Part shown: positions 35,701 to 46,593 of the stretch, in pieces
Position numbering within the stretch: the stretch's first letter is position 1
Layout of the letters: each line of letters begins with the position of its first letter
Assembly (NCBI RefSeq): GCF_020360975.1
Contig: NW_025408668.1
Location: forward strand, 2,666,001-2,730,000
Source of the DNA: Hirsutella rhossiliensis
Lineage: Eukaryota > Ascomycota > Sordariomycetes > Hypocreales > Ophiocordycipitaceae
Direction: 5' to 3'
Length of the DNA stretch: 64,000 nucleotides
Program-made: the position numbers and the translations under genes
The notes under the pieces: generated by a model
Seen by the model: only the letters and a program-made list of their open reading frames with translations
The model's database searches: none
What the model was told of the DNA's origin: nothing

Positions 35701-36700
35701 AAGTACTAATTTTCTATTAATAGAATATATATATAGTAGTCTAGGTAGACCTTAATAGTACCCTAGTCCTTCTATAGGGTTAAGAAGGAGGCGACCGTGC
35801 GTTAGATCTTTTTTATAAACGCGGGGTCTTAATTATAGATTTTAACGTCCTTTAAAGTAGTTATTTCTAGGAGGCTATAGTCTCGTAAAATCCCGATCTT
35901 ATAGTTTAGGGTCTATCTATACGTCTATAAAGGGAGTTCCCCTTTAGCGGACTTAGGGCTCCCTTCCTCTAGGGTTTCTACTAATAAGTTAGTAACTTAG
36001 TATAGGTCGCTATATTTTATAGTTTTCCGTATAGGTAGCTCTTTAGTTAGAGTTACCCTAGCTAGGGTTTCCTTAGGTAGGTCGATCTTTAAAAACTATA
36101 TTTCGTCGCTAAGGTCTATTAGTATTCCTAAGTACTATCCTTTCTTAAATCTAACGCGGCGAGCGGTAGTATTAACCGCTATAACTAGAGTTATACCTTA
36201 GATTAGGTTATAGGCTAATAATAGGTCTCTCGGAAAGAATACTAAGTTACGATCCCTTAGTACGTCCTTAATCTACGCTAGTAGGCGTTCTATCCTATAT
36301 ATAGGGACGTCGACGTCGGCTTAGTATATAACCTAACGATAGATCGCGTAGCCCTATTAGGTCGAGCGAGCTACGATTATTAGGTTACTATATAAGCCGA
36401 TAGATATTATTCCCTTAAAATTTAGGATATTAACTTCGTTTAGTACCGAGAAATCTTATCTAAGTAATAATCCTATAGATAGGGTTTAGACTACCTAGGC
36501 GCCGATAGTAAATTATCTAACCTTAAATCCTATTCCTTATTTCCCTAGGATATTTATTATTAAGGTCGCCTAACCCTTAGTTTAGCTTTTCCTTATACTA
36601 GATAGTAGGACCTACTAAGTTATATCGAGGGTTACGTCGTTAAAGTAGTTAAGCTAGTCTTCCTTAATTATAGAGCGGGCTATACTAGAGTCTATATATA
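32740..36700 (-). pseudogene. pol: G3 pol: protease, RT, RNase H, integrase, chromodomain (RIP-damaged)
   Basis: The reverse strand reads protease (about 36650-36100, weak), then RT (about 35900-35050) with RKGRIVIDLRALNS near 35530, FISAIDARFFFY near 35420, RFTVISYKSLKRLTVALI near 35350-35300 and the catalytic motif now YIDNIVIYLD near 35230-35205 (family YIDDIVIFSD). Next comes a LLGFR connection segment, RNase H (about 34700-34000), integrase (about 33970-33050) and a chromodomain (about 32920-32760) with VKRILNSRTYKYS-GTAYIEYL. Catalytic Asp codons and many Trp/Gln codons are altered. Confidence 0.85.
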
Positions 36701-36899
36701 TATTTAATAGCTAGTCTAGGCCTTTAGTTCTAAAGATAGATATCTAAGCGTATATAAACTAGGATAGCTTTAATAGATCCGATATTTCGGTTTATAGCGC
36801 CGCTCTTATAGTTAGCTAGTTCCTTAGTATTCTAAGCGAACGGCTCGGTCCTATAGGTTCTACTTCTATTATATTAAGAATAAATAGGATCTTATCTTT

Positions 36900-38200
36900 T
36901 ATTTCTTTAGTTTCTTCTCCTATATTAGCGGTAGTATTACTATCTTCTAGCCCTTTGTCCTAGGTAAATAAGATCTAGTTTTATATTTCCTAGGAAAGAT
37001 AGATCCCTCCCTAGTCGTTAGTTAGTGCCGCTTAAAGCTAATGGGCGAGGTTAATTATAATCGGGTTTTCCTAAGAGCCCTCCTTTAGTTTTAAATCCTA
37101 AGGCCGTAGTCCGGTTTAGGGACTAGTTAACTAGTTTAGTGCTAGGCTTACGTCTACCTAGCATAGATTATTCTATCTTAATATAGTCGTTATATTTCCT
37201 TTCTATTAAAATTATCCTCGTTCCTAGGGTTTCTAGCTAGTTAGTTTAGCTATTAATAGGGTAGAGTTTACTATAGTCTCGTTCTTAGTTTCGCGTAACC
37301 CGCTTTATACGCGTTCTTTTACTATATTGCTTATCTTCCCCTACGACCTAACTATTAGCTTAGTTTTTAACTATAGGATAAGTTACTTATAGTTATTAAT
37401 CTAAGTATTAAATAATTCTAGACCGGTAGGTCGGCGGAATAATTCTTATAGTAATACGTCTAGTCGTTAATAGACTAGTATAGTAAGGTACTCTTCTAAG
37501 TATAGTGCTACTTTCGCTTTTTAGCGGAGCTTTAATATCTATCTATAAAAGTCGGCTCTATTTATAATATCTAAGGTAGTAAATCGTTCTATTTATAACG
37601 ATCTTAAAGCTACTTCTAGCTAGATAGTAAAGCGTTTTTATAGTTTAGTATACTAGGCGGTATATCCCTAGTCCGGGGTATAAAGTATAGCTCGGTCGGA
37701 TTTACTAAGAACGCTAGAATACTATTCGATAGCGGTTCTACGGAGTAAGCTAGGGATTAGTATTACTAGTTCGTTAGCGTATTCCGGTCCGCGGATAGCT
37801 ACCTATTTTAGGGAATCGATAAATCGATCGATGCTTCTATATATAATCGTTTTCTCGGTCTCTTTAAGGACATCGAACGTTATATCGAAGGGGCTAGCGG
37901 GGTTAAACTTCCTTACGTCTTCTAGTCTAATATATACTAAGGGTGCTCGAGGAGGGTTTATAGTAGTATTATCCCTAGTTTCTCTTATTATAGCTTTTAC
38001 TAGTAGTCTTATAAGAGCTTCTTCTATAATTAGACTTACTAGCTAGTTCGCCGGGGTTATTATCGCGAACGTGCCGCTAAGGGTAGTATTATATAGAGGT
38101 TCTTCCTTATTTTATTCGTTATAGTTTAGCGAACTTCTTAGCGAACTTCTAGGGCTTTATCCTTTTAATAGAGGTAGTTAGGGCAGGGCGGGGGAAGCTA
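36900..38200 (-). pseudogene. gag: G3 gag (RIP-damaged)
   Basis: It precedes pol on the minus strand. Readable blocks are IDIKAPLKSESSTILRRV-like (about 37560-37500) and a downstream GFKTKGGLLRKTR segment (about 37110-37070) typical of the linker before protease. The start is not visible. The plus-strand frame of 71 codons at 37831-38046 is only the complement of this region. Confidence 0.5.
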
Positions 38201-38712
38201 TACTATACCGATTTCTATACGGCTCCGTTACTCGTAGCTAATATTACCTTATTACTAGAACGTATTCTAGGTTATTAATTTATTCTTATAGGCTTTAACG
38301 ATCGGCTAGGTAAGCTAGTAAGTTATATTATAAAAGTTCTACTCTTAATTCCTCTAGGCGTCGTTCCTACCGCTAAGGTAGGCGATCTAGCTATCTTCTA
38401 TTTTTATAGGCACTTAACGGGAAATATCCTAGAAATAAGTATCTTTCTAACCGCTAATAAAAGCTCTATAATACTTAAGCTTTAATATATCGAAGTTCTA
38501 CCTTTATCTAGAGTTCCCTAAGTATTTCTTCTATAAAAAGAGATTAGGAAGCTAGTATTCGTTAGTACGTAAGTAGGAGCTTTCTTCCTAAGAAGATATT
38601 AGGGTTTATAAGTTAAGGTTAACTTATCCCTTTCCTTATTCTTTATCTTCCGTTCTACTAGATATAAACTTTAAGAGAATAGATAGTTAAGGGAATTAAA
38701 ATTACTACTATT
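38201..38712. other. G3 leader between 5' LTR and gag
   Basis: This is AT-rich, with no open frame of note and no primer-binding site I can match with confidence. Confidence 0.4.
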
Positions 38713-39418
38713 TATTATATACTAGTCCCTTAGTATAGGGCTAGTACGTTAACCTTACCGTTTACTTAGATCTAGTATAGGTCTAATAGGTAATTAAACG
38801 GACTAGCTACTATATATAATTAAACGTATTATATAGACTAGCTACTATACGTTATTATACGCGTTAAATACGGACTACCTACTAGTCTTATAAGTTAAAG
38901 TAAGAGTAGTAATAACTATCTATATTCTTTTCTACCCGCCTAAGATCTAGTAGGTTCTCTATCCTCTATATATACTATAGCGAGCGTAAGACCTTACTTA
39001 GGGCTTTAACTAAGTAATATCTTAACCTTATAATTATATAATAGTAGTACGGTATATTAGTAGTATTTCCTAGTATTTTCCTTAAGTAAGCATAGGTATT
39101 TCTTTATAATTTCCCTACTATATTCTTATAGTAACTTCTTAGGGAAATATTAGTATAGTCCCTAAGGAACTATTATTACTTAGGAAATCATAGTATATTC
39201 CCCGTATAATATATCCCTAAGGGAAATCTCTATAAAATATCTATATAATCCGCTTAGTTATCGTTTCTAGGATTTCTAGGTAATTTCCTAGAGTTTACTT
39301 AGTAGCTTCTAGGTTCCTTCTTCTATAGGGAGCCTTAAGGAGTTAAGGGTAACTTCCTTAAGGGAAGTAGATATCGTTCCGGGTACCTAGATTATCGACT
39401 ATAAGGTGTCCTATAATA
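38713..39418 (-). repeat. G3 LTR (5' LTR in element orientation)
   Basis: This 706-bp partner of 29572-30277 ends CCTATAATA and is followed by TTAAC. Confidence 0.92.
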
Positions 39419-39423
39419 TTAAC

Positions 39424-40229
39424 TAAGCTAAAACTAACTATTAGAATAATTTAATTATCCCTTACGAAAATTAGCTATCCTTAACTTTAGTACTTCCCTT
39501 AATATCTATAATACCTTCTTATAATTTTAGTCCTTTAAGAAGGTATAAAGGGAATACCTTATTACTAGGGAATTAAATATATAAATAAAAGGATATAAAA
39601 GGGTGAATTTTACGATAAAATTACCTAATAGTTCTATATAAATTATTTAACGAAAAAGGGTAGCTTTTTACCCTTAATTTTTAACGAGCTTAATTTCCTT
39701 CTACTTTCTTTAAGAGGAAGGAATCTTCTAATATACGACTTTTAAGCTTATAAGGCTAGTCTAGAAGAATTAAACGATTAAGCTTATTATAGAGAAATTT
39801 AGTTAATTTATTCTCGAATTCTAACCTATCCTTAGGAAGGAACTACTTAAGAAGTTAGCTTTCCTTACTAAGAGGAATAGGTCTACTATAAAGGACCCTC
39901 TTTTAGTAGCTTATAAAGACGGTCTTCTTTAGTATATACGACTTAGTTACCTAGGCCCCCTAGCTTTATATAAGCTAGGCTAGTAATAAGGCGTTTAAAT
40001 TAAGGGCCCTAAGACTATTAAATATAAATACTATAGCTAAGGGAAGACTAAGAGATAAGTTTTTAAAGGAACCCCTTTACGGCTAAACTAGCTATATAAG
40101 GAAATTTAGGTCGACTAAACTAACGTCTCTAAGAACTAAGAAAGCTTTATTAAGGTAATATTTTCTATAAACGATTTTTTAGGAATAGTTTTCCCTTATT
40201 TCTTATAGACCTACCTAAGTAAGTATAAC
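39424..40229 (+). pseudogene. X copy 2, segment before and into integrase (RIP-damaged)
   Basis: It matches 42190-42998 of X copy 1 (ccctta-gaaaattagctatcctt, then the pre-integrase region and an integrase start now FKELSKLY-like). It ends in ATAAC (40225-40229), the target duplication of X copy 1. The same frame resumes at 46594. Confidence 0.7.
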
Positions 40230-40705
40230 TATCGCGAAGCGTAGCCTAGTTTTATAGTTCTCGGAGATATCCTATAGTAAGAGGGACTAAGGAAGCTAAA
40301 AAATAGGTTTAGAAGAAGGAGCTAAAAGAAGGTATAGAGAGGAGGGTAAGGGTAAGAGGGGAAGTAAAAGTAGCGATAGCTTCCTATAGAGGTAGCGAGA
40401 GATAAGATAGATATACCGGCAACGGCTAAAATAAAGGGGAAAAACCGGTAAAAAGCTCGGTAGTTAAGAGGATATTAGTAGCTTCTTTAAGTAGGATCTT
40501 TTTTATTAATTAAGATACTAAATAGGTATAAAGAGGGGCATTAAATAGAGGAAAGAAGGATAATTAAGGTAATATAATAATTACTCCCTTACTATAATTA
40601 CTGCCCTTATAAGAATTAAATATCTCTGCCCTGCCTATCTAACCCCTTACTTTTAGTTTTACCTTTATATATTTTTATATATTTCTTATATCTCTCTTTA
40701 CGAGA
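40230..40705 (+). repeat. X copy 1, 5' LTR
   Basis: This 476-bp LTR starts TATCGCGAAGCG and ends TTTACGAGA. The partner at 46113 ends TTCGCGAGA. The terminal CGCGA/TCGCG are short inverted repeats. The end reads GA rather than the canonical CA. Confidence 0.9.
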
Positions 40706-40720
40706 GTTATAAGCCCGGGA
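40706..40720 (+). other. X copy 1 primer-binding site (internal initiator tRNA-Met type)
   Basis: GTTATAAGCCCGGGA lies immediately inside the 5' LTR. After undoing one TG-to-TA change it is GTTATGAGCCC, complementary to the anticodon arm (GGGCUCAUAAC) of eukaryotic initiator tRNA-Met. Drosophila copia and yeast Ty5 are known to prime from such a half-tRNA. Confidence 0.7.
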
Positions 40721-40814
40721 GGAATAGAATTCCTATACCTTCTAGCTACTATAAAAGGCACCTTTCTTATATCCCTTATAGCTTCCTTTTACCCCTCTTA
40801 CTAAAAAAGCCGAT

Positions 40815-42180
40815 TTTTAACCGACTTTTCTACCCCCTCTTCCGTAATAATATCGAAAACCGACTCTACCGCCCTTACGGTCTATAGGACGATTCTTATA
40901 GAGCCTTAAGATTAGGATAAGTAGGTAAAGGAGCTACGGGCTCGTATAGATAGGACTATCTATAATTTAGTCTTCTTTAATAAGTAGGACCCTCTTAAGC
41001 CCCCTCTTTATCTTAGGGCAATAGAATTTATAGAGGGAGCTTCCCTCTTCTCTAAGCTAACCTCCGTATAGTAAAGAGCTTTTTCTACTACCTTAGGTAA
41101 CTACGAGAGTTACTATAAGGAATACCTCTATAAAACGAAGCTACTAACTACTATATATACGGCGATAACGGAATCCGTTAGTGCCGTAAAGCTAATCTCT
41201 CTTTAAGAAGAAAAGACTCCTAGGCAGTAGCTTTTAAAGCTCGAGACCTTAACGGCTCCCTCGAGGGGCTATATAACTAACCGTATTATGAAGACCTATA
41301 TAGTATACCTAGGAGCCTTTTCTACTAGGAACCTACTAGCTTCTTCGTAGCTAGCTAAGTAGGAAGAAATCCTCGAGGAAGCTAACTAATACTTCCAAAT
41401 AGAAGCTCTTTCCGGCTAGTAGCTATAGGATATATCTCTATTAATAAAGCCTATTAGTAACGGTTACTCGACTATCTTTCGAAGCTAGCTAGGAACTAGA
41501 CGAAGAAGCTGCTAGAGTGTAATAATAAGCAGTCTTATTCCTTCGTGGCTAGCACTCGACCTAGACAGCTCGACCTGCTGCCCTTATAGCTGCTGCAGCC
41601 CCTATTACTACGGCCCCCGCTGCCGCCGCTGCTGCTGCTGCCCCTCTAGCTCCTCCTCCCTCGAGAGCCTTAACCCTATCTTTAACGGCTGCCCCCGTCC
41701 CGGCCCCGGCTCCGCCTACTGCTCCGGGCCCGGTCCCGTTAGTCCGTCCGGCCCGACTAGTCCCCTAGTAGACCTTTTAGTCCGTTAGTCGAAAAATCAG
41801 GGAACTAGTCGAAATCGAACCTCTTCGTTAAAATTAATAATAAGGGGTAAAAAGGGGGGGTTTTTAAGCAGACCTTCTAGACTAGGACGAGGATTCCTCG
41901 AAGAAATAAAAGACTAGAAGACGAAACGGCTGCCTAGCCTATAAATCCCTAGGCTATCGGTTATTATAATACTAATAGGTCTTTAAGGAAAACCGACCTA
42001 AAGGATTTAACCCTTTAAAGAGGCTATAAGAAACGATATAATAGTCTCTTAAGGAGGACCCCTCGTTATAAAAGAAGATAGACGAGATTTAGGTTACTAA
42101 GAAATAGTAACTAATAACGCCGCTGCCTTTATTCGAGCCGTAAATTTAAGGAAAAATCGTTAGTATAGTAAATCTAGTAT
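40815..42180 (+). pseudogene. gag: X copy 1 gag region (RIP-damaged)
   Basis: The plus-strand frame shows PPLYPRAIEFIEGASLFS (about 41000-41050), the capsid-like helix RAFSTTLGNYESYYKEYLYK (about 41078-41135), TAITESVSAVKLISL (about 41158-41200) and a Leu-rich helix with ALSG. It then passes into an Ala/Pro-rich linker (about 41580-41720) rich in retained GC triplets. Stops are mostly TAG (former CAG/TGG). The precise start is not visible. Confidence 0.6.
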
Positions 42181-42439
42181 TTATCTTCCCTACGGATTAG
42201 TAAGGCTACCCGTTAGGACCCTCCGACTATCCCCTACGAAAATCAGCTATCCTTAACTCCGGTGCTTGCCTTAATATCTATAATATACTCTTACGATTCC
42301 GGTCCTTTAAGAAAGCATAGAGGGAATACCTTATTACCGGGGAATTAACCGTACGGATAGAGGGGTATAGAAGGGTAAATTTCACGATAAGATTACCTAA
42401 TAGGACTATATAAATTCTACGGCGAAAAACGGTAGTATT

Positions 42440-43320
42440 TTGCCCTCGATTTTTAACGAGCCTAATTTCCTTCCGCCTTCTTTAAGAGGAAGGAATCTTC
42501 TAGGATACGACGTCTAAGCCTACGAGGCTAGTCTAGAAGAATTAGATAATTAGGCTTATCGAGGAGAAATTCGGTTAATTTATTATCGAATTCCGACCTA
42601 TTTATAGGAAGGAACTACTTAAGAAGTTAGCTTTCCCTGCTTAAAGGAGGGTAGGTTTAAAAGACCCTCTTTTAGTAACCTAAGGAGACGGACTTCTTTA
42701 GTACGCACGACTTAGTTACCCGGGCCCCCTAGCTTTATATAAGCTAGGCTAATAATAGGGCGTACGAATAAGGAGCCTAAAGACCGTTGAATGCGAATAC
42801 TACGGCTAAGGAAAGACTAGGAGATAAATTTCTAGACGAACCCCTTTACGGCCGAACCAGCCGTATAAGGAAATTTAGGGCGACTAGACCGACGTCTTTA
42901 AGGATAAGGAAAGCTTCGTTAAGGTAATGTTTTTTATAGACGCTTTTTTAAGGATGGTTTTCCCCTATTTCTTACGGACCTACCTAAGTAAGTATAACTA
43001 GTTTGCCCTCTAGGACTTCGTTAACTAAATAAAATCCTACTTTAGCTACGAGGTAAAAAAGATACGGTCTAACGGAGAGCTATTAACGAAGGATATCTTA
43101 AATTAGCTTTAAAAAAGAGGTATTTTACCCCTCCCGTTAGCACCGAATACCTAGGCCTAGAACGGAGGGGTAGAAAGATTAGGGGGTGCTATAATAAAAA
43201 GGGCCCGTATAATAAGACTTACTATAAGGCTTCCTTACGACCTTTAAAGGGAAGTTATTAAGACCGCCTATTACCTTTAGAACCGGACCCTAAGGGACCC
43301 TAGGGGACTAAGGGACTATA
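42440..43320 (+). pseudogene. X copy 1 integrase with zinc region (RIP-damaged)
   Basis: A CEYYG-GKTRR block (about 42785-42815) is the second half of the HHCC finger, with one Cys now Tyr. It is followed by D-TDVFKDKESFVKVMFFIDAF (about 42880-42945), where the first catalytic Asp region is expected, then FPYFLRTYLSKYN, KKIRSNGELLTKDIL (about 43050-43095; DGE changed to NGE) and the Glu block AQNGGVERLGG (about 43150-43180). This is the copia rve integrase. The frame carries TAG codons. Confidence 0.82.
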
Positions 43321-43336
43321 GGGACTAAGAGACCCT
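43285..43336. repeat. Minisatellite in X with differing copy number
   Basis: In X copy 1 there are about five units of the type ggacccta/gggacta. X copy 2 (about 46882-46920) and X copy 3 (about 61575-61620) show about three. It lies just after the integrase core, inside the coding region. Confidence 0.6.
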
Positions 43337-44199
43337 TTTTAAGACCTAAGGAATAGACTAGAAATCCCCCCTCGAGCTCTTTACGAAGAAGAGGGCCTCG
43401 CTAGCCTACTATTATGCCTACGGCTATAAGGTATATACTATAACTACCGATATATAGCTAAAAAGGAAGAAGAAAAGAAAGCTTAATCCTAGAGCCTTTA
43501 TTAGTTACCTTGTCGGTTATAATTCTATAAATATCTTCCGGATCTAGATTCCTTTTTTATATAAGGTTATTTCGACTAGGGATATAATTTTCGACGAATC
43601 TAGCTTCTTCGATAGAAAGAGGGATTAATAGCCCCTCTTACTCTTATAACGTTAGCTAATTTAGAAGATCTAAATCCCCCCTTCCTAGCAGTCTTAAGAA
43701 GAGGTCCTAGATAAGGAAACGGAGGAAGAAACTAACGTCGAAGTAGTCGAGGATAACGCCGACTTCGAAAAAGAAGAAGAGGAAGCTACTAGATTAGATA
43801 ATCTAGACGAAGAAGGAGACTATAGGAAAGCGGTAGAGCTAGAATACGCTTACCTCCCTACGCCTCCTCTTACGGAATAAGAAGAAGATCTAGAAGCAGC
43901 TTTTTCTATTAGTCTTCCTATCTCGACCCTTAAGGGGGTAGGAAAGGCACCTCTCTTAAAGGACTACCTAGCTACTATTTTATCCCTACTTCGAGAAGCA
44001 AAGGAAGGTATAGGGCCCGATACGGTTACTAAAGAAGACTAACCTCTCCCCTATTTCGATCGTTTTTCCGACTTCTATCTAACGCCTATAGAAGACGGTT
44101 CCTACGGAGCATTTATAGCAGGCCGGCTTTTTAAGCCTCTATTAGCGAGGAAGGTATATAAAAGAGACCTCCCGGACCTACTAGTAAACTAAAAGCAGC

Positions 44200-45725
44200 T
44201 AGAAAAACACCCCTTTAGAGACTAGTTTTTCTAAGCCTAGAAAGACTACCTAGCCTTATACGAAGAGATAGGGTCTTTCGAAGAGGTCCTTAAGGAAAAA
44301 GTAAGAGGAAAATAGGTCCTTAGCTATAAGTAGGTCTTTATCTATAAGACTAATAAATATAGCTTCCTTTAAAAGTATAAAGCCTAGCTAGTTATTTATA
44401 GGAATTAATAGGAAAAAGGGGATCTACTTACTAGGGCAACTACCTTAGTAGGGATGTCTTTTTAGACCCTTATAGCTATAGTAGTAGAATTCGACCTCGA
44501 ACTTAATTAGATAGATACCGTTAACGCCTTTATTAACTGCCCTTTTAAGGAAGAAGAAGTTATCTATATACGCTTTCTACCTAGTTTCTAATAACTAGGA
44601 AAGGTTCTACGGCTTAGGAAAGCTCTATATAGACTATTAAGATTACCCCTTCTTTAGCAATAGTATTTAATAGGTTCCCTTAAAGCCCTAGGCTTCGAGA
44701 AAGTCTCTTAGGAACCGTGTATAATGTAAAAGGGTAAAATTATAGTCTTCTTTTATATCGATAATATTATCTAGGCCTACTTAAAAGAGGAAGAAGTAAC
44801 TACTAGGGAGGCTATAAAAGGCCTATAATAAAGGTATAAGATAACTAGGCTAGGGGAGCTAAAGTAGTTCTTAGGGATATAAATCCTTCGGAATAAGTCC
44901 TAACGGACTATCTAGCTTACCTAGGATACCTATATCGATAAGGTCGCTTATAAATTCCTCCTTAATTCCCTTAAGAAGAAGCTTCCCTCTACGCCTATAT
45001 TAAATAAAGAGCTTTTACCTAATCCGTCCTTTTAAGCTAGGGAGTAAGAGAAACACCGATATTAATAGAAGGTAGGCTCCCTACTTCTTTTAGCTATTTC
45101 TACTAGACCGGATATCTCTTTTACGGTCTCCTAGCTAGCTAGGTATAACTAGAATCCTAGCCCTAGGCACTAAGAAGTAGTAGATAGAGCTATCCTTTAT
45201 CTCTATTTAACGAGATTATATAGTCTACGCCTAGGAGGGCAGGGAAGGAAAATAGCTGCCGAAATCTTCCTTTATTTAAGCGATTCGTCCTTTATAGATA
45301 ATTCCTTAGATAGAAAGAGCTTATAAGGGTATATTATATCCCTTTTTAGAGGAACTATTGCTTAGAGAGCTTTAAAGTAAGCTACTATTATAACTTTAAG
45401 TATAGAGGTAGAGCTACTAGCTCTTTTAGAAGCGTTAAAAGAGGCGATTTTCCTTAGCCGGCTACTTATATCTTTACGACTATAAATTCCGTCCCCGTTA
45501 GCTATAGAATACGATAATATATAGACTATACGAAGTCTTATAGTGGAAAATAGTAAGCTATTAACCTTACTATAGTATATTAATATCTATTAGTATTAGT
45601 TACGCTAAGAAGTCTAAAGGGGACTTATTTCCGTCCGTTAGGTTTTAACGGTAACGATAAAAGCCGACGGTCTTATAAAGCCCTTACTAAAGTAGAAGCT
45701 AGCTATCTTTTTATAGTAAATTAGG
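44200..45725 (+). pseudogene. X copy 1 reverse transcriptase and RNase H (RIP-damaged)
   Basis: Copia-type RT: EFDLELN-IDTVNAFINC (about 44490-44545; the family pattern is QMDVVNAFL), IYIRFLPSF, KVLRLRKALYRLLRLPLL (about 44600-44655), a catalytic motif now FFYIDNII (about 44750-44775; YVDD with the second Asp changed), LKFLGIQI-type block and DTYIDKVAYKF. RNase H (about 45240-45500) has LYLSDSSFIDNSLDRKSL-GYI and a later ALLEALKEAIFL block, the usual ADAD...SGY and EAEYxA motifs. The frame continues with a basic Lys/Arg tail to about 45850. Confidence 0.85.
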
Positions 45726-46103
45726 CTAAAAGACGTTTAAGAGAAGCTATCCTTAGAAGCCCGCCTTAAGAGTCGATAAGAAAAGCTAATAGCACGTAAG
45801 AGGAAGGAGACGTCTATAGCTAAAGAGAGGAACTAGGACTTATCCTAAAGGAGGGCCCCTAGCTTAATTAGGACTTATTCTTTTTAAAGGCCCCCTTTTT
45901 AGGGACTTGTCCTTAGAGAAGCCCCCCTTTCTTATAGGACTTAATTTCCTCCTTAGGCCCCTTTTCCTAAAGTAAGTCTAAAAGAGCCTAGGGCTAAAAC
46001 CTAGATTTCTTAAGTAGGGGATAAGTATAAACTAAGACCTCCTCTATACGCTTACCGGCCTAATTATTCAGCTTTACCCTTTCTATAAGGGCAGGCTATA
46101 GCT

Positions 46104-46112
46104 AAGGGGGTA
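46104..46112 (+). other. X copy 1 polypurine tract
   Basis: AAGGGGG directly precedes the 3' LTR start at 46113, with TA between. Confidence 0.65.
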
Positions 46113-46588
46113 TATCGCGAAGCGTAGCTTAATTTCGTAGTTCTTAAAGATATCCTATAGTAAGAGGGACTAAGGAAGCTAAAAAATAGGTTTAGAAGAA
46201 GGAGCTAAAAGAAGGTATAGAGAGGAGGGTAAGGGTAAGAGGGGAAGCAAAAGTAGCGATAGCTTCTTATAGAGGTAGCGAGAGATAAGACGGATATACT
46301 AGTAATAGCTAGAATAAAGGGGAAAAACTAGTAAAAAGCTCGGTAGTTAAGAGAATATTAATAGCTTCTTTAAGTAGGATCTTTTTTATTAATTAAGATA
46401 CTAAATAAGTATAAAGAGGGGCGTTAAATAAAGGAAAGAAGGATAATTAAGGTAATATAATAATTACTCCCTTACTATAATTACTGCCTACGTAAGAATT
46501 AAATATCTCTGCCCTACCTATCTAACTCCTTACTTTTAATTTTACCTTTATATATTTTTATATATTTCTCGTATCTCTCTTCGCGAGA
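46113..46588 (+). repeat. X copy 1, 3' LTR
   Basis: This 476-bp partner of 40230-40705 is followed by ATAAT and the resumption of X copy 2 integrase sequence. Confidence 0.9.
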
Positions 46589-46593
46589 ATAAT

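Larger units (their letters stand above)
29572..39418 (-). mobile_element. G3: Ty3/gypsy element, 9847 bp, with an extra gene
   Basis: LTRs of identical length (706 bp) start TATTATATAC and end CCTATAATA, flanked by a perfect TTAAC duplication (29567-29571, 39419-39423). Minus-strand gag, protease, RT, RNase H, integrase and chromodomain occupy 38200-32740. A further minus-strand frame of about 609 codons (32482-30653) lies between pol and the 3' LTR. The RT style (SAIDARFFFY..., RFTVISY) is that of a separate fungal gypsy lineage from Gy1/Gy4/G2. It is inserted in X copy 2. Confidence 0.92.
40230..46588 (+). mobile_element. X copy 1: complete copia-type element, 6359 bp, inserted into X copy 2
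   Basis: LTRs of identical length (476 bp) bracket one plus-strand gag, integrase, RT and RNase H coding region. Integrase before RT is the copia (Ty1) order. Flanks are ATAAC and ATAAT, and its own body shows the empty site (gtATAACtagtttgcc near 42990-43005). So an X inserted into an X. It is the best-preserved X in the window but still has TAG/TAA codons in every domain. Confidence 0.92.

Noticed and set aside
37831..38046. 71-codon plus-strand open frame
   Set aside because: It is the complement of the G3 gag region and has no recognisable domain.
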